From the NCBI RefSeq assembly GCF_041154675.1, contig NZ_AP031322.1:1550001-1614000 (forward strand): a stretch of 64,000 bases of DNA, read 5' to 3'. This DNA is from Sulfurisphaera javensis. Its GTDB lineage: Archaea > Thermoproteota > Thermoprotei_A > Sulfolobales > Sulfolobaceae. A program made the position numbers and the translations under genes. The notes beneath the pieces are model-generated. The model made no database searches. It worked only from the letters and a program-made list of their open reading frames with translations, and was not told the origin of the DNA. Shown in pieces: positions 23,828 to 34,062 of this stretch; the first letter of the stretch is position 1; each line of letters begins with the position of its first letter.

Positions 23828-25816
23828 ATGTCAGTAACATGGGCATTACCATTTGAAAAAAAGATAAACCCTAAGTCAAATAAATTAGTAAGCATAAATA
23901 CATATAAGGAAATACATTCTCAAAGCGTAAAAGAATATAAACAGTTCTGGGCTTCAGTGGCTTCAGAGCTTGAGTGGTTTAAGCCATGGGAGAAAATAAT
24001 TGACGACTCTAACCCACCTTTCTATAAATGGTTTGTTGGTGGTGAATTAAATGCTTCTTATTTAACAGTTGATAGACATGCAAAAAGCTGGAGGAAAAAT
24101 AAAGTAGCTATAATTTGGGAAGGAGAGCCAGTAGATCAAAATGGAAACCCTACTGAAGTTAAGAAACTAACTTATTACGACTTATTTAGAGAAGTAAACA
24201 GGACAGCTTACCTATTAAGAGAAAAATATGGTTTAAGGAAAGGCGATGCTGTAACAATTTATTTACCAATGATTCCTGAATTACCAATCTTTATGCTTGC
24301 ATTAGCCAGAATTGGTGTTGTCTTTAGCGTAGTATTTTCTGGCTTTAGCGCAGATGCTTTAGCTACTAGAATTGATGATGCTCAAGCAAAAATGTTGATT
24401 ACTGCTGATGGAGGATGGAGAAGAGGAAAAGTAGTACCATTAAAGGATATTGCTGATAAGGCTTTAGAAAAAGTTTCAACTATTAAGGACGTTATAGTTG
24501 TAAGAAGGGTTGGGAATAAGGTAAATATGATTGAAGGAAGAGACAAGTATTATGATGAGGTTATGAAAGATGTTCCAATAGATGTCTATGTTGAGCCTGA
24601 AAGGATGAAGAGTGAAGACCCTCTGTATATCCTTTATACTTCTGGTACTACTGGAAAACCGAAGGGAATTGTTCATGATACCGGAGGTTATATGACATTA
24701 TTACATGCAACAATGAGATGGGTATTTGATGTTAGAGATGATGACATTTATTGGTGTACTGCAGATATTGGTTGGGTAACCGGTCATTCATACATAGTTT
24801 TTGGTCCATTACAAGAAGGCGTAACTGAGATAATGTATGAAGGGGCATTAGATTGGCCTCAACCAGATAGATGGGTTTCAATAATTGAAAGATATGGAAT
24901 TACGATCTTGTATACCTCACCTACAGCAATTAGATCATTTATGAAGTATGGAGATGAGTGGATAAAGAAGCATAAGGTGAATACAGTAAGAATTATGCAT
25001 TCCGTTGGTGAACCAATTAATCCAGAGGCATTTGAATGGTTCTTTAAATTAGTAGGCAGAGAAGAAATTCCTTTTGGAAGTACATGGTGGATGACAGAGA
25101 CTGGAGGAATAATGATTAGTCATTTGCCCGGATTATATTTAATCCCATTAAAGCCTGGAACTAATGCAATGCCAATTTTAGGAGTGGAAGCTGATGTTGT
25201 AGATGAAAATGGCAATCCTACAAAGCCAGAGGAGAGAGGGTATTTAGTTATAAAGAATCCTTGGCCCGGTATGCCTCTAACAATTCATAGAGATCCAGAG
25301 AGGTATATTAAGGTTTATTGGAGTAAGTTCCCTGGTATGTTCTATGCGGGTGATTATGCTGTAAGAGACTCTGATGGATATTTCTGGATTTTAGGGAGAG
25401 CTGATGAAGTAATTAAAGTTGCTGGACATAGATTAGGTACATATGAGCTTGAATCTGCAATTATTGAACATCCTGCAGTTGCAGAGTCTGCTGTTGTAGG
25501 AATACCAGATCCAGTTAAGGGCGAAGTTCCGGTAGCTTTCATAATCTTAAAACAAGGTTATACACCAAGCAAAGAATTAATGGATGATATACTAAAAACC
25601 GTTAGAGATAAAGTAGGGCCAATTGCAACTTTAGGTGGAGTTTATTTTGTTTCTAAGTTGCCTAAGACAAGAAGTGGAAAAATAATGAGAAGAGTAGTTA
25701 GAGCAGTAATAACTAACCAACCAGTAGGAGATGTTACCACATTAGAAGATGAGGCTTCTGTTGATGAAGTAAGAAAAGCTTATGAGGAATTTAAAGCTGA
25801 AATTCAAGGTAAATGA
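23828..25816 (+). CDS. acs: Acetyl-CoA synthetase (AMP-forming)
   Basis: A 662-residue acyl-adenylate enzyme. The P-loop-like core is YTSGTTGKPKGIVHDTGGY, followed by WWMTETGG, the hinge region GRADEVIKVAGHRLGTYELESA and the C-terminal TRSGKIMRR whose Lys618 is the catalytic and regulatory lysine. Length and ends match bacterial and archaeal Acs. It activates acetate, and perhaps propionate, to the CoA ester. Beside the SatP transporter gene. Confidence 0.94.
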   Translation: MSVTWALPFEKKINPKSNKLVSINTYKEIHSQSVKEYKQFWASVASELEWFKPWEKIIDDSNPPFYKWFVGGELNASYLTVDRHAKSWRKNKVAIIWEGEPVDQNGNPTEVKKLTYYDLFREVNRTAYLLREKYGLRKGDAVTIYLPMIPELPIFMLALARIGVVFSVVFSGFSADALATRIDDAQAKMLITADGGWRRGKVVPLKDIADKALEKVSTIKDVIVVRRVGNKVNMIEGRDKYYDEVMKDVPIDVYVEPERMKSEDPLYILYTSGTTGKPKGIVHDTGGYMTLLHATMRWVFDVRDDDIYWCTADIGWVTGHSYIVFGPLQEGVTEIMYEGALDWPQPDRWVSIIERYGITILYTSPTAIRSFMKYGDEWIKKHKVNTVRIMHSVGEPINPEAFEWFFKLVGREEIPFGSTWWMTETGGIMISHLPGLYLIPLKPGTNAMPILGVEADVVDENGNPTKPEERGYLVIKNPWPGMPLTIHRDPERYIKVYWSKFPGMFYAGDYAVRDSDGYFWILGRADEVIKVAGHRLGTYELESAIIEHPAVAESAVVGIPDPVKGEVPVAFIILKQGYTPSKELMDDILKTVRDKVGPIATLGGVYFVSKLPKTRSGKIMRRVVRAVITNQPVGDVTTLEDEASVDEVRKAYEEFKAEIQGK

Positions 25817-26442
25817 TTTATTAACATATCCTTTTTCTTTGCCTTCTAATATTCACTATGTTTGAGTATTTATAGTAGAAAGTGAATCATTTTATATAGC
25901 GTAAAATTCACTAGAATTTAAGTACCTCTGGTGCTGAAATTGTCATTTAATGAAAGACTAAAAGCAGCTAAATGCAATTTATTTGATAGAGAGAATTTAA
26001 TGAACTTCTTAATAACTTACAGAGACCCTTATAGTAGCTGGAGCTATAAAAATTAGTAAAACCTCTCATTGCGCACGATTTAGGCATAAATTATTTTTAT
26101 TCTATAACTTTTAGCATTCATGATATATAAATCTTTCCTTTCAACCCCCATAAAGAGATTGATTATTCCTTAAAATTTATACCTTAACTACAATACAATT
26201 GACACGCTAAAAGACTTAATATAATATTTCCTAAAGTCTCTTTAAATTTCTATTATCTTAAAAATATTTTCACGTAATAGTATTAAATACTGATTTCTTA
26301 ATGAATATTTAAAGAAGGTTAGGAAAAATTATAATTAGAGAAGTACAGTATAAGTAAAGAATACTAAGAAAGAGCACTAATAAAAATATATTCTCTACAA
26401 CTATAAACGGTCATATATTAATAAAACACTAAATTCTAATCT
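25817..26442. other. Intergenic stretch with one possible micro-ORF
   Basis: A 626-bp gap. It contains a GTG-started 41-codon frame at 25931-26056 (separate entry) and otherwise AT-rich sequence without recognisable RNA genes or repeats. Confidence 0.4.
25931..26056 (+). CDS. Possible 41-aa small protein
   Basis: A frame starting GTG at 25931 encodes LKLSFNERLKAAKCNLF and ends TYRDPYSSWSYKN. The composition is protein-like, with charged and aromatic residues, but there is no clear ribosome site or TATA box. It could be a remnant of a larger gene. Weak call. Confidence 0.2.
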   Translation: MLKLSFNERLKAAKCNLFDRENLMNFLITYRDPYSSWSYKN

Positions 26443-26721
26443 TTATTTTTCAATAATAACTTTTTTATAAGCATATTTTACGTTTATTTCCTTTAATGCT
26501 TCATCAATTAACTTAGGCATATTTATATACAATTCATTCCAGCTCACTTGTGGAGTCCAGGCTCTATCTTCCATAACTATACCGTTTTCAGTAAATTGCG
26601 CTGGAACTACTACTACTGGTGGTTCAACTAAAACATGCCACTGTTGATCTAACTTTTTCTTTAAAGTCTCAATAACTTTAGGTATATCATTTTCTTGAAA
26701 TATAGTAAGTTGTAACCTCAA
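26443..26721 (-). CDS. Hypothetical protein, 92 aa
   Basis: A small soluble protein with an N-terminal beta-alpha segment (MRLQLTIFQENDIPKVIETLKKKL), a Pro/Val-rich centre (VEPPVVVVPAQF) and a C-terminal helix (MPKLIDEALKEI). No cysteine and no membrane segment. No family recognised. It stands alone between acs and the methyltransferase gene. Confidence 0.5.
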   Translation of the reverse strand: MRLQLTIFQENDIPKVIETLKKKLDQQWHVLVEPPVVVVPAQFTENGIVMEDRAWTPQVSWNELYINMPKLIDEALKEINVKYAYKKVIIEK

Positions 26722-26880
26722 TAGGCCTTAGTTTAAACGCTTTAGATCAAGTAGAGTTTTCGAGCATTGTCTTTATGTCCTTATTTACTACATTAATTGA
26801 TGGTATATTCTTTAGACAACTCATTAATAAACCTGATTGATTTTTTAATGCTTATAAGATAGGCCTCAAAAATTATCCCG

Positions 26881-27504
26881 ATGATATTCGTTATTGAGCA
26901 TTTAGATGTTTTAAGTAAATGGATTTTAGCAGAATATAAACACTCTTATGAAATTGCAAAAAATGAAAAAGTAGATCTTTTGATTACCGGAGTAAAGATT
27001 GAGGGATTACCTTCAACAGAAAAAAGGTTTTATGAGATCTTTAATCCGGAAAACGTAATAATTTTAGATCCTCAAGCTGAAGAAGAACTTAAACCTAATG
27101 ATAAAGCAGAAGCAATAATAATTGGTGGTATTTTGGGAGATCACCCTCTGAGAGGTAGGACTAAAACCCTTTTGTCTGATATATTTCCTAAAGCTAAAAA
27201 GAGAAATATTGGGAAATTACAATTTCCTATTGACGGTGCCTTATATGTTGCTATTCAGATAATGAAAGGAAAGAGGCTTAGCGAAATTCCGATAGTTTTC
27301 GGATTAAGTATAATAACTAATTTTAAAGGATTAGAAGAGGAAATATACTTGCCATTTGCCTATCCTTTAGTTAACGGTTCCCCCCTTATCTCAGAAGAGG
27401 TAATAAAATATTTAGTTGGTAATAGAAATTATAGGCTGAAATGGGGAGGAAAAGAGGAAGAGATTGAGTTTAACTATCAAGGACAGTCTTTTCTATCAAG
27501 ATAG
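26881..27504 (+). CDS. SPOUT-type SAM-dependent methyltransferase (DUF431/Sfm1-like)
   Basis: A 207-residue protein with the signature [13 protein letters not shown] (about residues 81-93) and the C-terminal [21 protein letters not shown] of the DUF431 SPOUT family. The yeast member Sfm1 methylates an arginine of ribosomal protein uS3; archaeal members are annotated as RNA or protein methyltransferases. A TATA-like box about 26 nt upstream supports the ATG. It overlaps convergently with the FAH-family gene by 35 bp. Confidence 0.78.
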   Translation: MIFVIEHLDVLSKWILAEYKHSYEIAKNEKVDLLITGVKIEGLPSTEKRFYEIFNPENVIILDPQAEEELKPNDKAEAIIIGGILGDHPLRGRTKTLLSDIFPKAKKRNIGKLQFPIDGALYVAIQIMKGKRLSEIPIVFGLSIITNFKGLEEEIYLPFAYPLVNGSPLISEEVIKYLVGNRNYRLKWGGKEEEIEFNYQGQSFLSR

Positions 27505-28345
27505 GATTTTCCAATCTCCCTATTTTTTCTATTTCAGCAATTAATAACCCATTATTCCTTGGTCTTAAAGCATATTCTGAGGCCTCTTCAGCGTTTAAGT
27601 AACCTATACTTCCGCTAGTTATTAGCGAATAAGGTGGAATCGTTAGAACCTTAGCTAGTTCCATGAGTATTTCCTCGATTGAAAATATGAAGTCTTCTGA
27701 TGAACCACTTTGTATAAGCTTATCATCATAATAGCTTTTCATTTCAAGTGAGTTTATATCATCAATTTCTTCTGGTGTTACTATCCACGGCCCAAAAGGA
27801 GCAAAAGTGTCCCTAACTTTATTCCTAAAGTGTGTCCCTCTCATTAATAGTTTTTTAACTTTTCCGTCATTGGGATCTCTTCTGTACGCATAATAAGAAT
27901 CCTCTTTTAATCCGGGTGGATAAGTTATGTCGTTAAACACAGTATAACCTAAGATTGCTTCCTTAATCTCATCTCTACTCGCTCCTCTATTTATCTTTTT
28001 ATAAGTAATTACACCAATCTCAACTTCTGGCCTTATTGCGTCTGGCGGAGAAATAATAGGATGTTTATGAGGAACTGCAATTGAAGGTATTTTTAAGAAA
28101 AATTTTGGAGATCTTATCATTTCTTTTGCTTCTCTCTTATCTTTTACTCCAATCATTCCGGGTGAATTAACTAGTGTACAAATAATCGCTGATGGGTTAA
28201 TTGGTAAATCAAATTGTATTTCATTTAGTTTGTAAGTTTCTCCAAATTCTTTAGAGGAAAAATCCTTAACCTCATAAACGTACTCGTTCTCAACTATTCC
28301 TAATTTTCTTATACCATTTACTAAAAAAGATAAAAACTTTGTCAA
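27470..28345 (-). CDS. Fumarylacetoacetate hydrolase family protein
   Basis: About 291 residues with the FAH-type metal-binding fold: [20 protein letters not shown] and [14 protein letters not shown], then [16 protein letters not shown]. In homoprotocatechuate degradation such enzymes (HpaG/HpcE) decarboxylate and isomerise the ring-cleavage product. The TTG at 28345 is preferred because GGTGAT lies 6 nt upstream and the GTG at 28357 is within that site. Third gene of the dioxygenase-hydroxylase-FAH operon, 13 bp after hpaB. Confidence 0.82.
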   Translation of the reverse strand: MTKFLSFLVNGIRKLGIVENEYVYEVKDFSSKEFGETYKLNEIQFDLPINPSAIICTLVNSPGMIGVKDKREAKEMIRSPKFFLKIPSIAVPHKHPIISPPDAIRPEVEIGVITYKKINRGASRDEIKEAILGYTVFNDITYPPGLKEDSYYAYRRDPNDGKVKKLLMRGTHFRNKVRDTFAPFGPWIVTPEEIDDINSLEMKSYYDDKLIQSGSSEDFIFSIEEILMELAKVLTIPPYSLITSGSIGYLNAEEASEYALRPRNNGLLIAEIEKIGRLENPILIEKTVLDS

Positions 28346-28358
28346 ACTGAATATCACC

Positions 28359-29834
28359 TTATGTCTTTGGATTTGGCATTTGATCCATTATCTCTTTAAC
28401 TAATTTTACGAACTCTTGTTTTCTATCTTTGAAAACTTCAGTATATGTCTGAGCCCATCTTAACGTGGGATCTCCTCTGCTAAACCTATCATATTGCTCA
28501 TATCTCATTCCCGCCTCTGATCCTATGACATCCCAAAGTAAATTGAATAGTTTTACTCTTTCTAAAGCATTTAACCCTTTCATACTTAAGTACTTATCAA
28601 TTAACCTTTTCTCTTCTGGGTTTTCGAAGTCTTTTATTCCAGCAGGTATAGGAATTGAAGACCCAGCAGAGATTAATCTAAGAATTTCATTTGCTCTTGG
28701 TACTGCTTTCATGTTAAAGTGACTAGCTGCGATTGAAATGTAAGGATCTGGTCTTGTGATGTTAGGCAACTCTTCGGCCCTTTCAACTGAGGCATACAAG
28801 GCTGCTTCATTTAATGCTACATATATTAATATTTCACCGATCTTCTCTTGGACGTTAATGAAATTATTTATCCCGGCTGCCTCTGCAATAGCTATTGCTA
28901 ATCCAGCAAGAAACTTTAATCTAGCATAATGCTGAATTACAAAGTGCCAATTAAACCAACCTCTTAAGTTAACCGTATGCCACATTAGGTCTTCAATAAG
29001 TTCAGGCTTCTTGAAGAATATTATTCTATCCCATGGCACTAGGACGTTATCAAATATTAAAATTGCGTCTGATTCTTCATATCTTGAGGTTATTGGATAT
29101 TCAAACTCTCCTCCTTCCCTTGGTTGAAAACCTCTTCTGGCTAAGAATTTAACTCCCTTAGTTTCAGTAGGTATGGAGAAGTAAATTGCATATCTAGGAT
29201 CGCTATCTCTCCTAATGTTTGGCAAATACCATAGCATTTCAGCGTAGGGACCAGCAGTACTTATCATCGCAGCCCCTCTTACAAGCACACCTTCTTGTTT
29301 TTCTTCAACAATTCCTACTTGGATATAGGGATCTTCCCATTGGGATGGTGGCCTTGATCTATCATACATAGGGGCTACTATTGCATGTGTATAGAATAAG
29401 TCATTTTTTGTAGCTTCCTTATATATTTCTATTGCATTCTCCATAAACTTTGATCCAAAGTATTTTCCAAAATAGTCCTCAGCGTGTGCGTAAAAAACTG
29501 TTGTCCAAACATTTAAGTAATCTGGGCTTCTTCCGAAAAATCCCCTATAATATTCATAGATTTTTATCAAGCCATCCCTTAATTTAGCTAAATCTTGCTT
29601 GTTTCTAGGTCTTAAAAAGGATATACTAGTCTCTTCCCCTACATCTGGGTTATATACTCTCAGATATTTTGAGTACTCTGGATCCCAGTGAAGGTCATAA
29701 TATTTAGCCACAGTAGATACTGGTATTTTAAATGCTGGATGTTGTGTTATATCCTCTACTATTTCTCCTTCGTAATATACCATTGGATGATGGGCTTTTA
29801 TGCTTTTTAAATAGTCTTCTCCTTTTCTAATCAA
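28359..29834 (-). CDS. hpaB: 4-hydroxyphenylacetate 3-hydroxylase, oxygenase component (HpaB-like)
   Basis: About 491 residues of the FADH2-dependent HpaB family, which hydroxylates 4-hydroxyphenylacetate or another phenol to a catechol. Typical segments include MIRKGEDYL at the start, [58 protein letters not shown] and the helical C-terminal half. The TTG at 29834 gives the family-like N-terminus and a TTGA overlap with the upstream stop; the GTG at 29843 lies in the GGGGTGG ribosome site. The flavin reductase at 30837 should supply FADH2. Confidence 0.9.
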   Translation of the reverse strand: MIRKGEDYLKSIKAHHPMVYYEGEIVEDITQHPAFKIPVSTVAKYYDLHWDPEYSKYLRVYNPDVGEETSISFLRPRNKQDLAKLRDGLIKIYEYYRGFFGRSPDYLNVWTTVFYAHAEDYFGKYFGSKFMENAIEIYKEATKNDLFYTHAIVAPMYDRSRPPSQWEDPYIQVGIVEEKQEGVLVRGAAMISTAGPYAEMLWYLPNIRRDSDPRYAIYFSIPTETKGVKFLARRGFQPREGGEFEYPITSRYEESDAILIFDNVLVPWDRIIFFKKPELIEDLMWHTVNLRGWFNWHFVIQHYARLKFLAGLAIAIAEAAGINNFINVQEKIGEILIYVALNEAALYASVERAEELPNITRPDPYISIAASHFNMKAVPRANEILRLISAGSSIPIPAGIKDFENPEEKRLIDKYLSMKGLNALERVKLFNLLWDVIGSEAGMRYEQYDRFSRGDPTLRWAQTYTEVFKDRKQEFVKLVKEIMDQMPNPKT

Positions 29835-30781
29835 ATAGACCACCCCTTTAATTTACCCGTGGAGATATCCTCCACGGGAACCCATTCGTTAAGCCATGAT
29901 TCTGGAATAGGTCTCCCCCAAAAGTCACTCCTATATCTAATTTGCTCATTTCTCCAAACTATTGGCTTCCATTTATCTGGGTCTAAGACAACGTAATCCT
30001 CAGTAAAGAATTCAATCCTGTTTTTATCAAAGTCCCTAAGATAAATATAATATCCTTCCGTAACGCCATGCCTTCCTGGACCTCTCTCAATAGAATCCCA
30101 TAATCCGGCCGAAGCTAGAATATCAGCAGCCTTAACTACATCTCTTAACTCATGAACGTAATAAGTCTCATGATGAAATCCAGGTGTTTTTCTTTCACTT
30201 CTTGCTATGGCTACCTCGTGAGAATCTCCCCTTCTGGTAAACCATATCACATCTCTAGTCTTATTATCTTTTCCAAGGAACCATTCAGTCTCGTAATATC
30301 CCAATACCTCCTTTAAGAATTTAGCCTCTCTTTCTACATCTTTTACCATGTAATTAACATGGGCAAGTCTTACTGGACTCACTCCTTTATGAGTGTAAAA
30401 CTTCATCCTTACATCTCCTACGTATTCCATATCATAATAAATAAGAAATGGCATTCCTTCTGGTGTCTCAAAGAGAATAGCATCTTCAACTCCTTTCTCC
30501 TTTATTTTTGTGTATTTTAAGCTAAGTCTAGCAAGTTCTTCCTTAGCCTTATCTAATTCTTCTGCTCTTCTGACTCTAAAGCCAATGTAAGATAAACCGG
30601 GAGAGTCTGCTTTTTTGAGTACTAGACTGTGGTGCTGTCCCTCATCAGTCCCTCTTAAATAAACATAATCACCATCTTTTTCTGTCTCTATAAATCCTAA
30701 AAGGTCAACATAGAAATATCTTGCTTTCTCTAAATCCGTAACTCTAATTGCTACATGAGAAATTCGTAGTGTCTCTATCAT
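29831..30781 (-). CDS. Extradiol ring-cleavage dioxygenase (VOC type)
   Basis: A 316-residue two-domain vicinal-oxygen-chelate enzyme of the catechol or homoprotocatechuate 2,3-dioxygenase kind. Probable metal ligands are His141 (RLAHVNYM), His204 (GFHHETYYV) and Glu257 (NRIEFF); His188 (SHEVAIA) fits the conserved second-sphere acid-base His. It should open the ring made by the HpaB-like enzyme. First gene of the operon, with a TATA-like TTATTTAATT at 30801-30810. Which catechol it prefers cannot be told. Confidence 0.9.
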   Translation of the reverse strand: MIETLRISHVAIRVTDLEKARYFYVDLLGFIETEKDGDYVYLRGTDEGQHHSLVLKKADSPGLSYIGFRVRRAEELDKAKEELARLSLKYTKIKEKGVEDAILFETPEGMPFLIYYDMEYVGDVRMKFYTHKGVSPVRLAHVNYMVKDVEREAKFLKEVLGYYETEWFLGKDNKTRDVIWFTRRGDSHEVAIARSERKTPGFHHETYYVHELRDVVKAADILASAGLWDSIERGPGRHGVTEGYYIYLRDFDKNRIEFFTEDYVVLDPDKWKPIVWRNEQIRYRSDFWGRPIPESWLNEWVPVEDISTGKLKGWSI

Positions 30782-30800
30782 CAGTTTAATTTTAGACAGT

Positions 30801-30810
30801 AATTAAATAA
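30801..30810 (-). promoter_or_regulatory. TATA-like box of the ring-cleavage operon
   Basis: Minus-strand TTATTTAATT lies 20-29 nt before the ATG at 30781, consistent with leaderless transcription of the dioxygenase-hpaB-FAH operon. Confidence 0.5.
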
Positions 30811-30836
30811 ACAGCATATTAAACATATTTGAGAGA

Positions 30837-31310
30837 CTAAGGAGAATAATGTATTTTATAGTATGACCTATTAACGTAAATTAACGGTTCAAAGTTATTC
30901 CTAATTTTTTCGCCATCTATTACTTCTCCAATGATAATTGCATGATCACCAACATCAATTACTTTATACAACTTTGCCTCAATGTAAGCATAATCATCTA
31001 ACAAAATTGGGCTTTTGCCTAATCCTTCTCTAAATTTCACCATTTTAAATCTCTCTTTTACTGGTTTATTAGCGAATGTATCTAAAATTTTTTCATTATC
31101 GATAAAATTAACTACAAAATATTCACTTTCTCTATAAGGAATGTCATTTCCTTTCATTCTATCTGCAAAGAAAGACACTAAGGGTGGGTTTAATGATAAG
31201 GAATTAAACGTGTTAACTGTCATTCCAACGAATTCTCCTTTCCAATTTGTTGTAATTATTGCAACTCCCAAAGGGAAATATCTCATTATACTTCTAATTA
31301 CCTCAGCCAT
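30837..31310 (-). CDS. hpaC: Flavin reductase (HpaC-like)
   Basis: A 157-residue FMN/FAD-binding split-barrel protein: RYFPLGVAIITTNWKGEFVGMTVNTFNSLSLNPPLVSF spans the family core, followed by YFVVNFID and DHAIIIGEV. It should reduce flavin with NAD(P)H for the HpaB-like oxygenase, whose operon starts just downstream. It has its own TATA-like box (CTTAAATATT on the minus strand, 31331-31340) and is divergent from the HTH_10 regulator. Confidence 0.85.
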   Translation of the reverse strand: MAEVIRSIMRYFPLGVAIITTNWKGEFVGMTVNTFNSLSLNPPLVSFFADRMKGNDIPYRESEYFVVNFIDNEKILDTFANKPVKERFKMVKFREGLGKSPILLDDYAYIEAKLYKVIDVGDHAIIIGEVIDGEKIRNNFEPLIYVNRSYYKIHYSP

Positions 31311-31330
31311 AATTCAAAACTATTCATTGT

Positions 31331-31453
31331 AATATTTAAGCTAAAAATTAAACTGGTTTTATCTTCTTTTTGTTATTAATATCTAAAAACTTACATTTAT
31401 ATAATCATTTGCAAGTTTAATTATAATGATTAACATAGATATACTTATATTTT
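31331..31453. promoter_or_regulatory. Divergent promoters, flavin reductase / HTH_10 regulator
   Basis: The minus-strand CTTAAATATT (31331-31340) serves the flavin reductase. The plus-strand CTTATATTTT (about 31444-31453) lies about 24 nt before the ATG at 31471. The shared 160-bp region is a natural site for regulation of aromatic catabolism. Confidence 0.4.
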
Positions 31454-31470
31454 TCAAAGAGTACAATATA

Positions 31471-32091
31471 ATGATGATTAAAAAAGTTGATGTAAGAATT
31501 GTTCACGAAGATTGTTGGACATACAGTATGCCATACAATGCTTATACACTAAACCTCCAAGTTTATCCTCATAAAGACTACTTAAGGAGTAGAATTTTAA
31601 TAGATACTGCAGATAAGGAGGCCATAAAGATGATGAAAAATCATAAAAGTGTTGTTAAGGTTGTAAACATAAATAGGTTTAAAGATGGATATTATGTTGA
31701 TTTCCTTAATACTTATAAGGGTTCAGTAGCTGGAGTTTTATACGATAAGGAAGTTCTAATACTGGGCAACAAAATTACTGAAAATGCAGAGATGTGGAGT
31801 TTTGTTACGCATAATAAGAACATTCATGAGATTGTTGAAGAACTTAAAACCCTTGGTAAAATAGAAGAGGTTAAGGTCCAAGATTTCAATCCTCTTTTAA
31901 ATCCGGGGTTAACTGACATGGAAAGGAAAGTTTTGCTATTAGCTTTGAACAAAGGTTACTTAGATTATCCAAGGAGAGTTAGTGCTGATGACATAGCTAG
32001 GCTTTTGAATATAAGTAAAGTAACGTTCCTTTATCATTTAAGAAACGCACAGAAAAAAATTATAAATTATCTTTTAAAAGTAGCATATTAG
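31471..32091 (+). CDS. Bat-like HTH_10 transcriptional regulator
   Basis: About 206 residues. The C-terminus carries the HTH_10 (bacterio-opsin activator) motif: GLTDMERKVLLLALNKGYLDYP, then VSADDIARLLNISKVTFLYHL and a closing helix. The N-terminal part is the predicted ligand-sensing region. I chose the ATG at 471 of this kilobase because a TATA-like box precedes it; an ATG at 31426 adds a hydrophobic tail upstream of that box. Divergent from the flavin reductase gene, it probably controls the aromatic genes. Confidence 0.8.
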   Translation: MMIKKVDVRIVHEDCWTYSMPYNAYTLNLQVYPHKDYLRSRILIDTADKEAIKMMKNHKSVVKVVNINRFKDGYYVDFLNTYKGSVAGVLYDKEVLILGNKITENAEMWSFVTHNKNIHEIVEELKTLGKIEEVKVQDFNPLLNPGLTDMERKVLLLALNKGYLDYPRRVSADDIARLLNISKVTFLYHLRNAQKKIINYLLKVAY

Positions 32092-32107
32092 AGGAAAAGG
32101 CATACAT

Positions 32108-32178
32108 TACTAAATCCAATAAGTTTTTAGTATATTCTCTACATCTTCTAAGATAGTCTAAAACTTCATGGAAATATT
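32108..32178 (+). repeat. Diverged third copy of the 77-bp palindromic repeat
   Basis: About 71 bases sharing tactaa-tcc, ataagtttttag, attctct, ctaaaactt and ggaaatatt, in the same order, with the perfect copies at 43037-43113 and 44948-45024. Like them it can fold back on itself. It sits between convergent genes, about 570 bp from the decayed HEPN/MNT pair. Confidence 0.7.
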
Positions 32179-32185
32179 AGTGCTC

Positions 32186-32656
32186 TTAGTTCGTAACTCC
32201 TTCTTCCTCCTTTTTAATCATTTCTAAAGCCTTTAATGCCTCTTTTACATGATTTTCAGGGTTCATTTGAGAATTATAAATATGTCTAATAATTCCTTTT
32301 TTATCGATAACGAACGTAATTCTAGCTGGTAAAATAAATCCCTTAGCTCCATAGAGTTCTCTAATTTTCTTATCTGGATCACTTACTAATATGAAAGGTA
32401 AATTATATTTCATTTTAAATTTCTTGTGTGACTCTATGTCATCTGAACTAATTCCAACTATAATAACATCATAGCCTTGAAGTAAATTCCAATTATCTCT
32501 AAAAGCACATGCCTCTCTTGTACATCCTGGAGTGTCATCTTTAGGATAAAAATAAATTACGATGTTGTGCTTTCCTATGTAATCGCTGAGAGAGAATTTT
32601 TCGCCTGTGTCTGTTATTCCTTCAAATAATGGTGCTTTATCTCCTAATTTGACCAT
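32186..32656 (-). CDS. bcp: Peroxiredoxin, Bcp/PrxQ type
   Basis: A 156-residue thiol peroxidase. The peroxidatic Cys45 and second Cys50 lie in [15 protein letters not shown], the CX4C pattern of Bcp proteins. Other family segments are [29 protein letters not shown] and [16 protein letters not shown]. It removes hydrogen and organic peroxides using thioredoxin-like donors. It is a single gene, between the palindromic repeat and the decayed toxin-antitoxin pair. Confidence 0.92.
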   Translation of the reverse strand: MVKLGDKAPLFEGITDTGEKFSLSDYIGKHNIVIYFYPKDDTPGCTREACAFRDNWNLLQGYDVIIVGISSDDIESHKKFKMKYNLPFILVSDPDKKIRELYGAKGFILPARITFVIDKKGIIRHIYNSQMNPENHVKEALKALEMIKKEEEGVTN

Positions 32657-32754
32657 ATATAGATATATCTTTTATAGCTTAAATATCTTTATTAATTAGT
32701 TTTTGAAGACAAGGTATATTATATAATATAAGTTTAGCAAGTAGTGTTAGGGGT

Positions 32755-33215
32755 GGTTTAGGGCAAGCTGAAAGAAATTTGATAGAAAGTTAAGGCAACA
32801 TTATATTCCTTCCAGATATCCAGAAGTATATGCAGAAGGTGCTCTAGAAGATTAATATAATAATGTGTAGATTGTGCTAGAAATATACCATCTTGGGTTT
32901 AAGGATTACAGGAAATTTGTGAGCTTTTTAGACCTTTATCCCCAAAACTCGTCATCTTATTTGGTTGTTATGCAAGACGAGATTATAAAGTGATGTTTTA
33001 GTAGTTTCAGACTTACTTTCAAAAATCCTAGAGAAGCTTTGTTGATGCATTTAAACTTTCAACTGGAAAGATAATTCCAACAGCCATAAGCACTGATAAA
33101 AAAGCTAAGGGATGAGAGCACTTTTTACTTAAAATTCTAGAAAATATAAAATATTTCGCAGAGATGAAAACTTTTAAAATAAGTTAAAGAAATATATAAG
33201 AAAGTAAGAAAGAAG
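32755..33215 (+). pseudogene. Decayed HEPN/MNT toxin-antitoxin-like gene pair
   Basis: Fragments in shifting frames match the intact pair at 43476-44220: GQAERNL at 32761, YIPSRYPEVYAEGA near 32800, ICELFRPLSPKLVILFGCYARRDYK near 32920, VSDL and NPREAL near 33005-33045, GKIIPTA near 33067 and FLLKILE near 33125. The middle of the HEPN domain is deleted. The MNT motif has GC in place of GS, and the metal-binding DID is gone. Multiple stops and frameshifts show it is dead. It lies just upstream of the dienelactone hydrolase gene. Confidence 0.8.
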
Positions 33216-33300
33216 TTCACAATAAGATGTAAGTTGTGGATTAAAACTGATTTATAAATGTTACACAAAATTTAAATACTTAATTTTTTAACAAACTAAT

Positions 33301-34062
33301 ATGAGAGAACAAGAGGTAACTTACTCTAACGTAAAGGCTTTTTTAGCATCATCCGAAAGGCCAAGTTTAGGTGTTATAGTAGTTCACGAAATATGGGGAT
33401 TGAATGAAAACATTAAAGACATAGCTAAACGTTTAGCAAATGAAGGTTATTTAGGTTTTGCACCACATCTTTATTCTGGATACGATGTACTAACCCCAGA
33501 AAATATACAAAACGTAATGTACAAAGTTTGGAGTCTACCACCAGAAAAAAGGAATGACCCTAATGCTTATAAGGAGTTAATAAACTCTCTTAGCGAGACT
33601 GAAAAGCAAATAGTTCAGCTTCTTGTACTAAATAGGCAAAAACTAGAGGAAGAGATGATAAAAAGGCTTATCCAAGCTTACGATTATCTAAATTCTCAAG
33701 GATTAAAGAAGATTGTTTCTATGGGATTTTGTATGGGTGGAGGATTAGCTTTCCAACTTTCTACTGAAGTTCCATTAGATGGAGTAATAGTATTTTATGG
33801 AAGAAACCCACAGCCTATTGAGAAAGTTGAAAAAATAAAGGGTCCAATTTTAGGTCTATATGCTGGTGAAGATCCACCAATACTTCAAGGTTTACCAGAC
33901 TTAATTTCAGCTGTTATTAAATACAAAAAAGATTTAGAATTGAAAATTTATCCCGGTGCTTATCACGCTTTCTTTAATGATAGAGGTAAATCATATAATA
34001 AAGAAGCTTCACAAGATGCATGGGAAAGAGTGTTAAGGTTTTTAAGGAGGATTTCACAATGA
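33301..34062 (+). CDS. Dienelactone hydrolase family protein
   Basis: A 253-residue alpha/beta hydrolase. The nucleophile is Cys144 in GFCMGGG, with Asp191 (AGEDPP) and His222 (AYHAFF) completing the triad; Glu30 in VHEIWG is the conserved gate residue. Such enzymes open dienelactones in aromatic degradation but also act on other lactones and esters. The ATG has an AT-rich leader and a TATA-like TTTAAATACTT about 25 nt upstream. A 33-codon gene overlaps its stop. Confidence 0.87.
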   Translation: MREQEVTYSNVKAFLASSERPSLGVIVVHEIWGLNENIKDIAKRLANEGYLGFAPHLYSGYDVLTPENIQNVMYKVWSLPPEKRNDPNAYKELINSLSETEKQIVQLLVLNRQKLEEEMIKRLIQAYDYLNSQGLKKIVSMGFCMGGGLAFQLSTEVPLDGVIVFYGRNPQPIEKVEKIKGPILGLYAGEDPPILQGLPDLISAVIKYKKDLELKIYPGAYHAFFNDRGKSYNKEASQDAWERVLRFLRRISQ

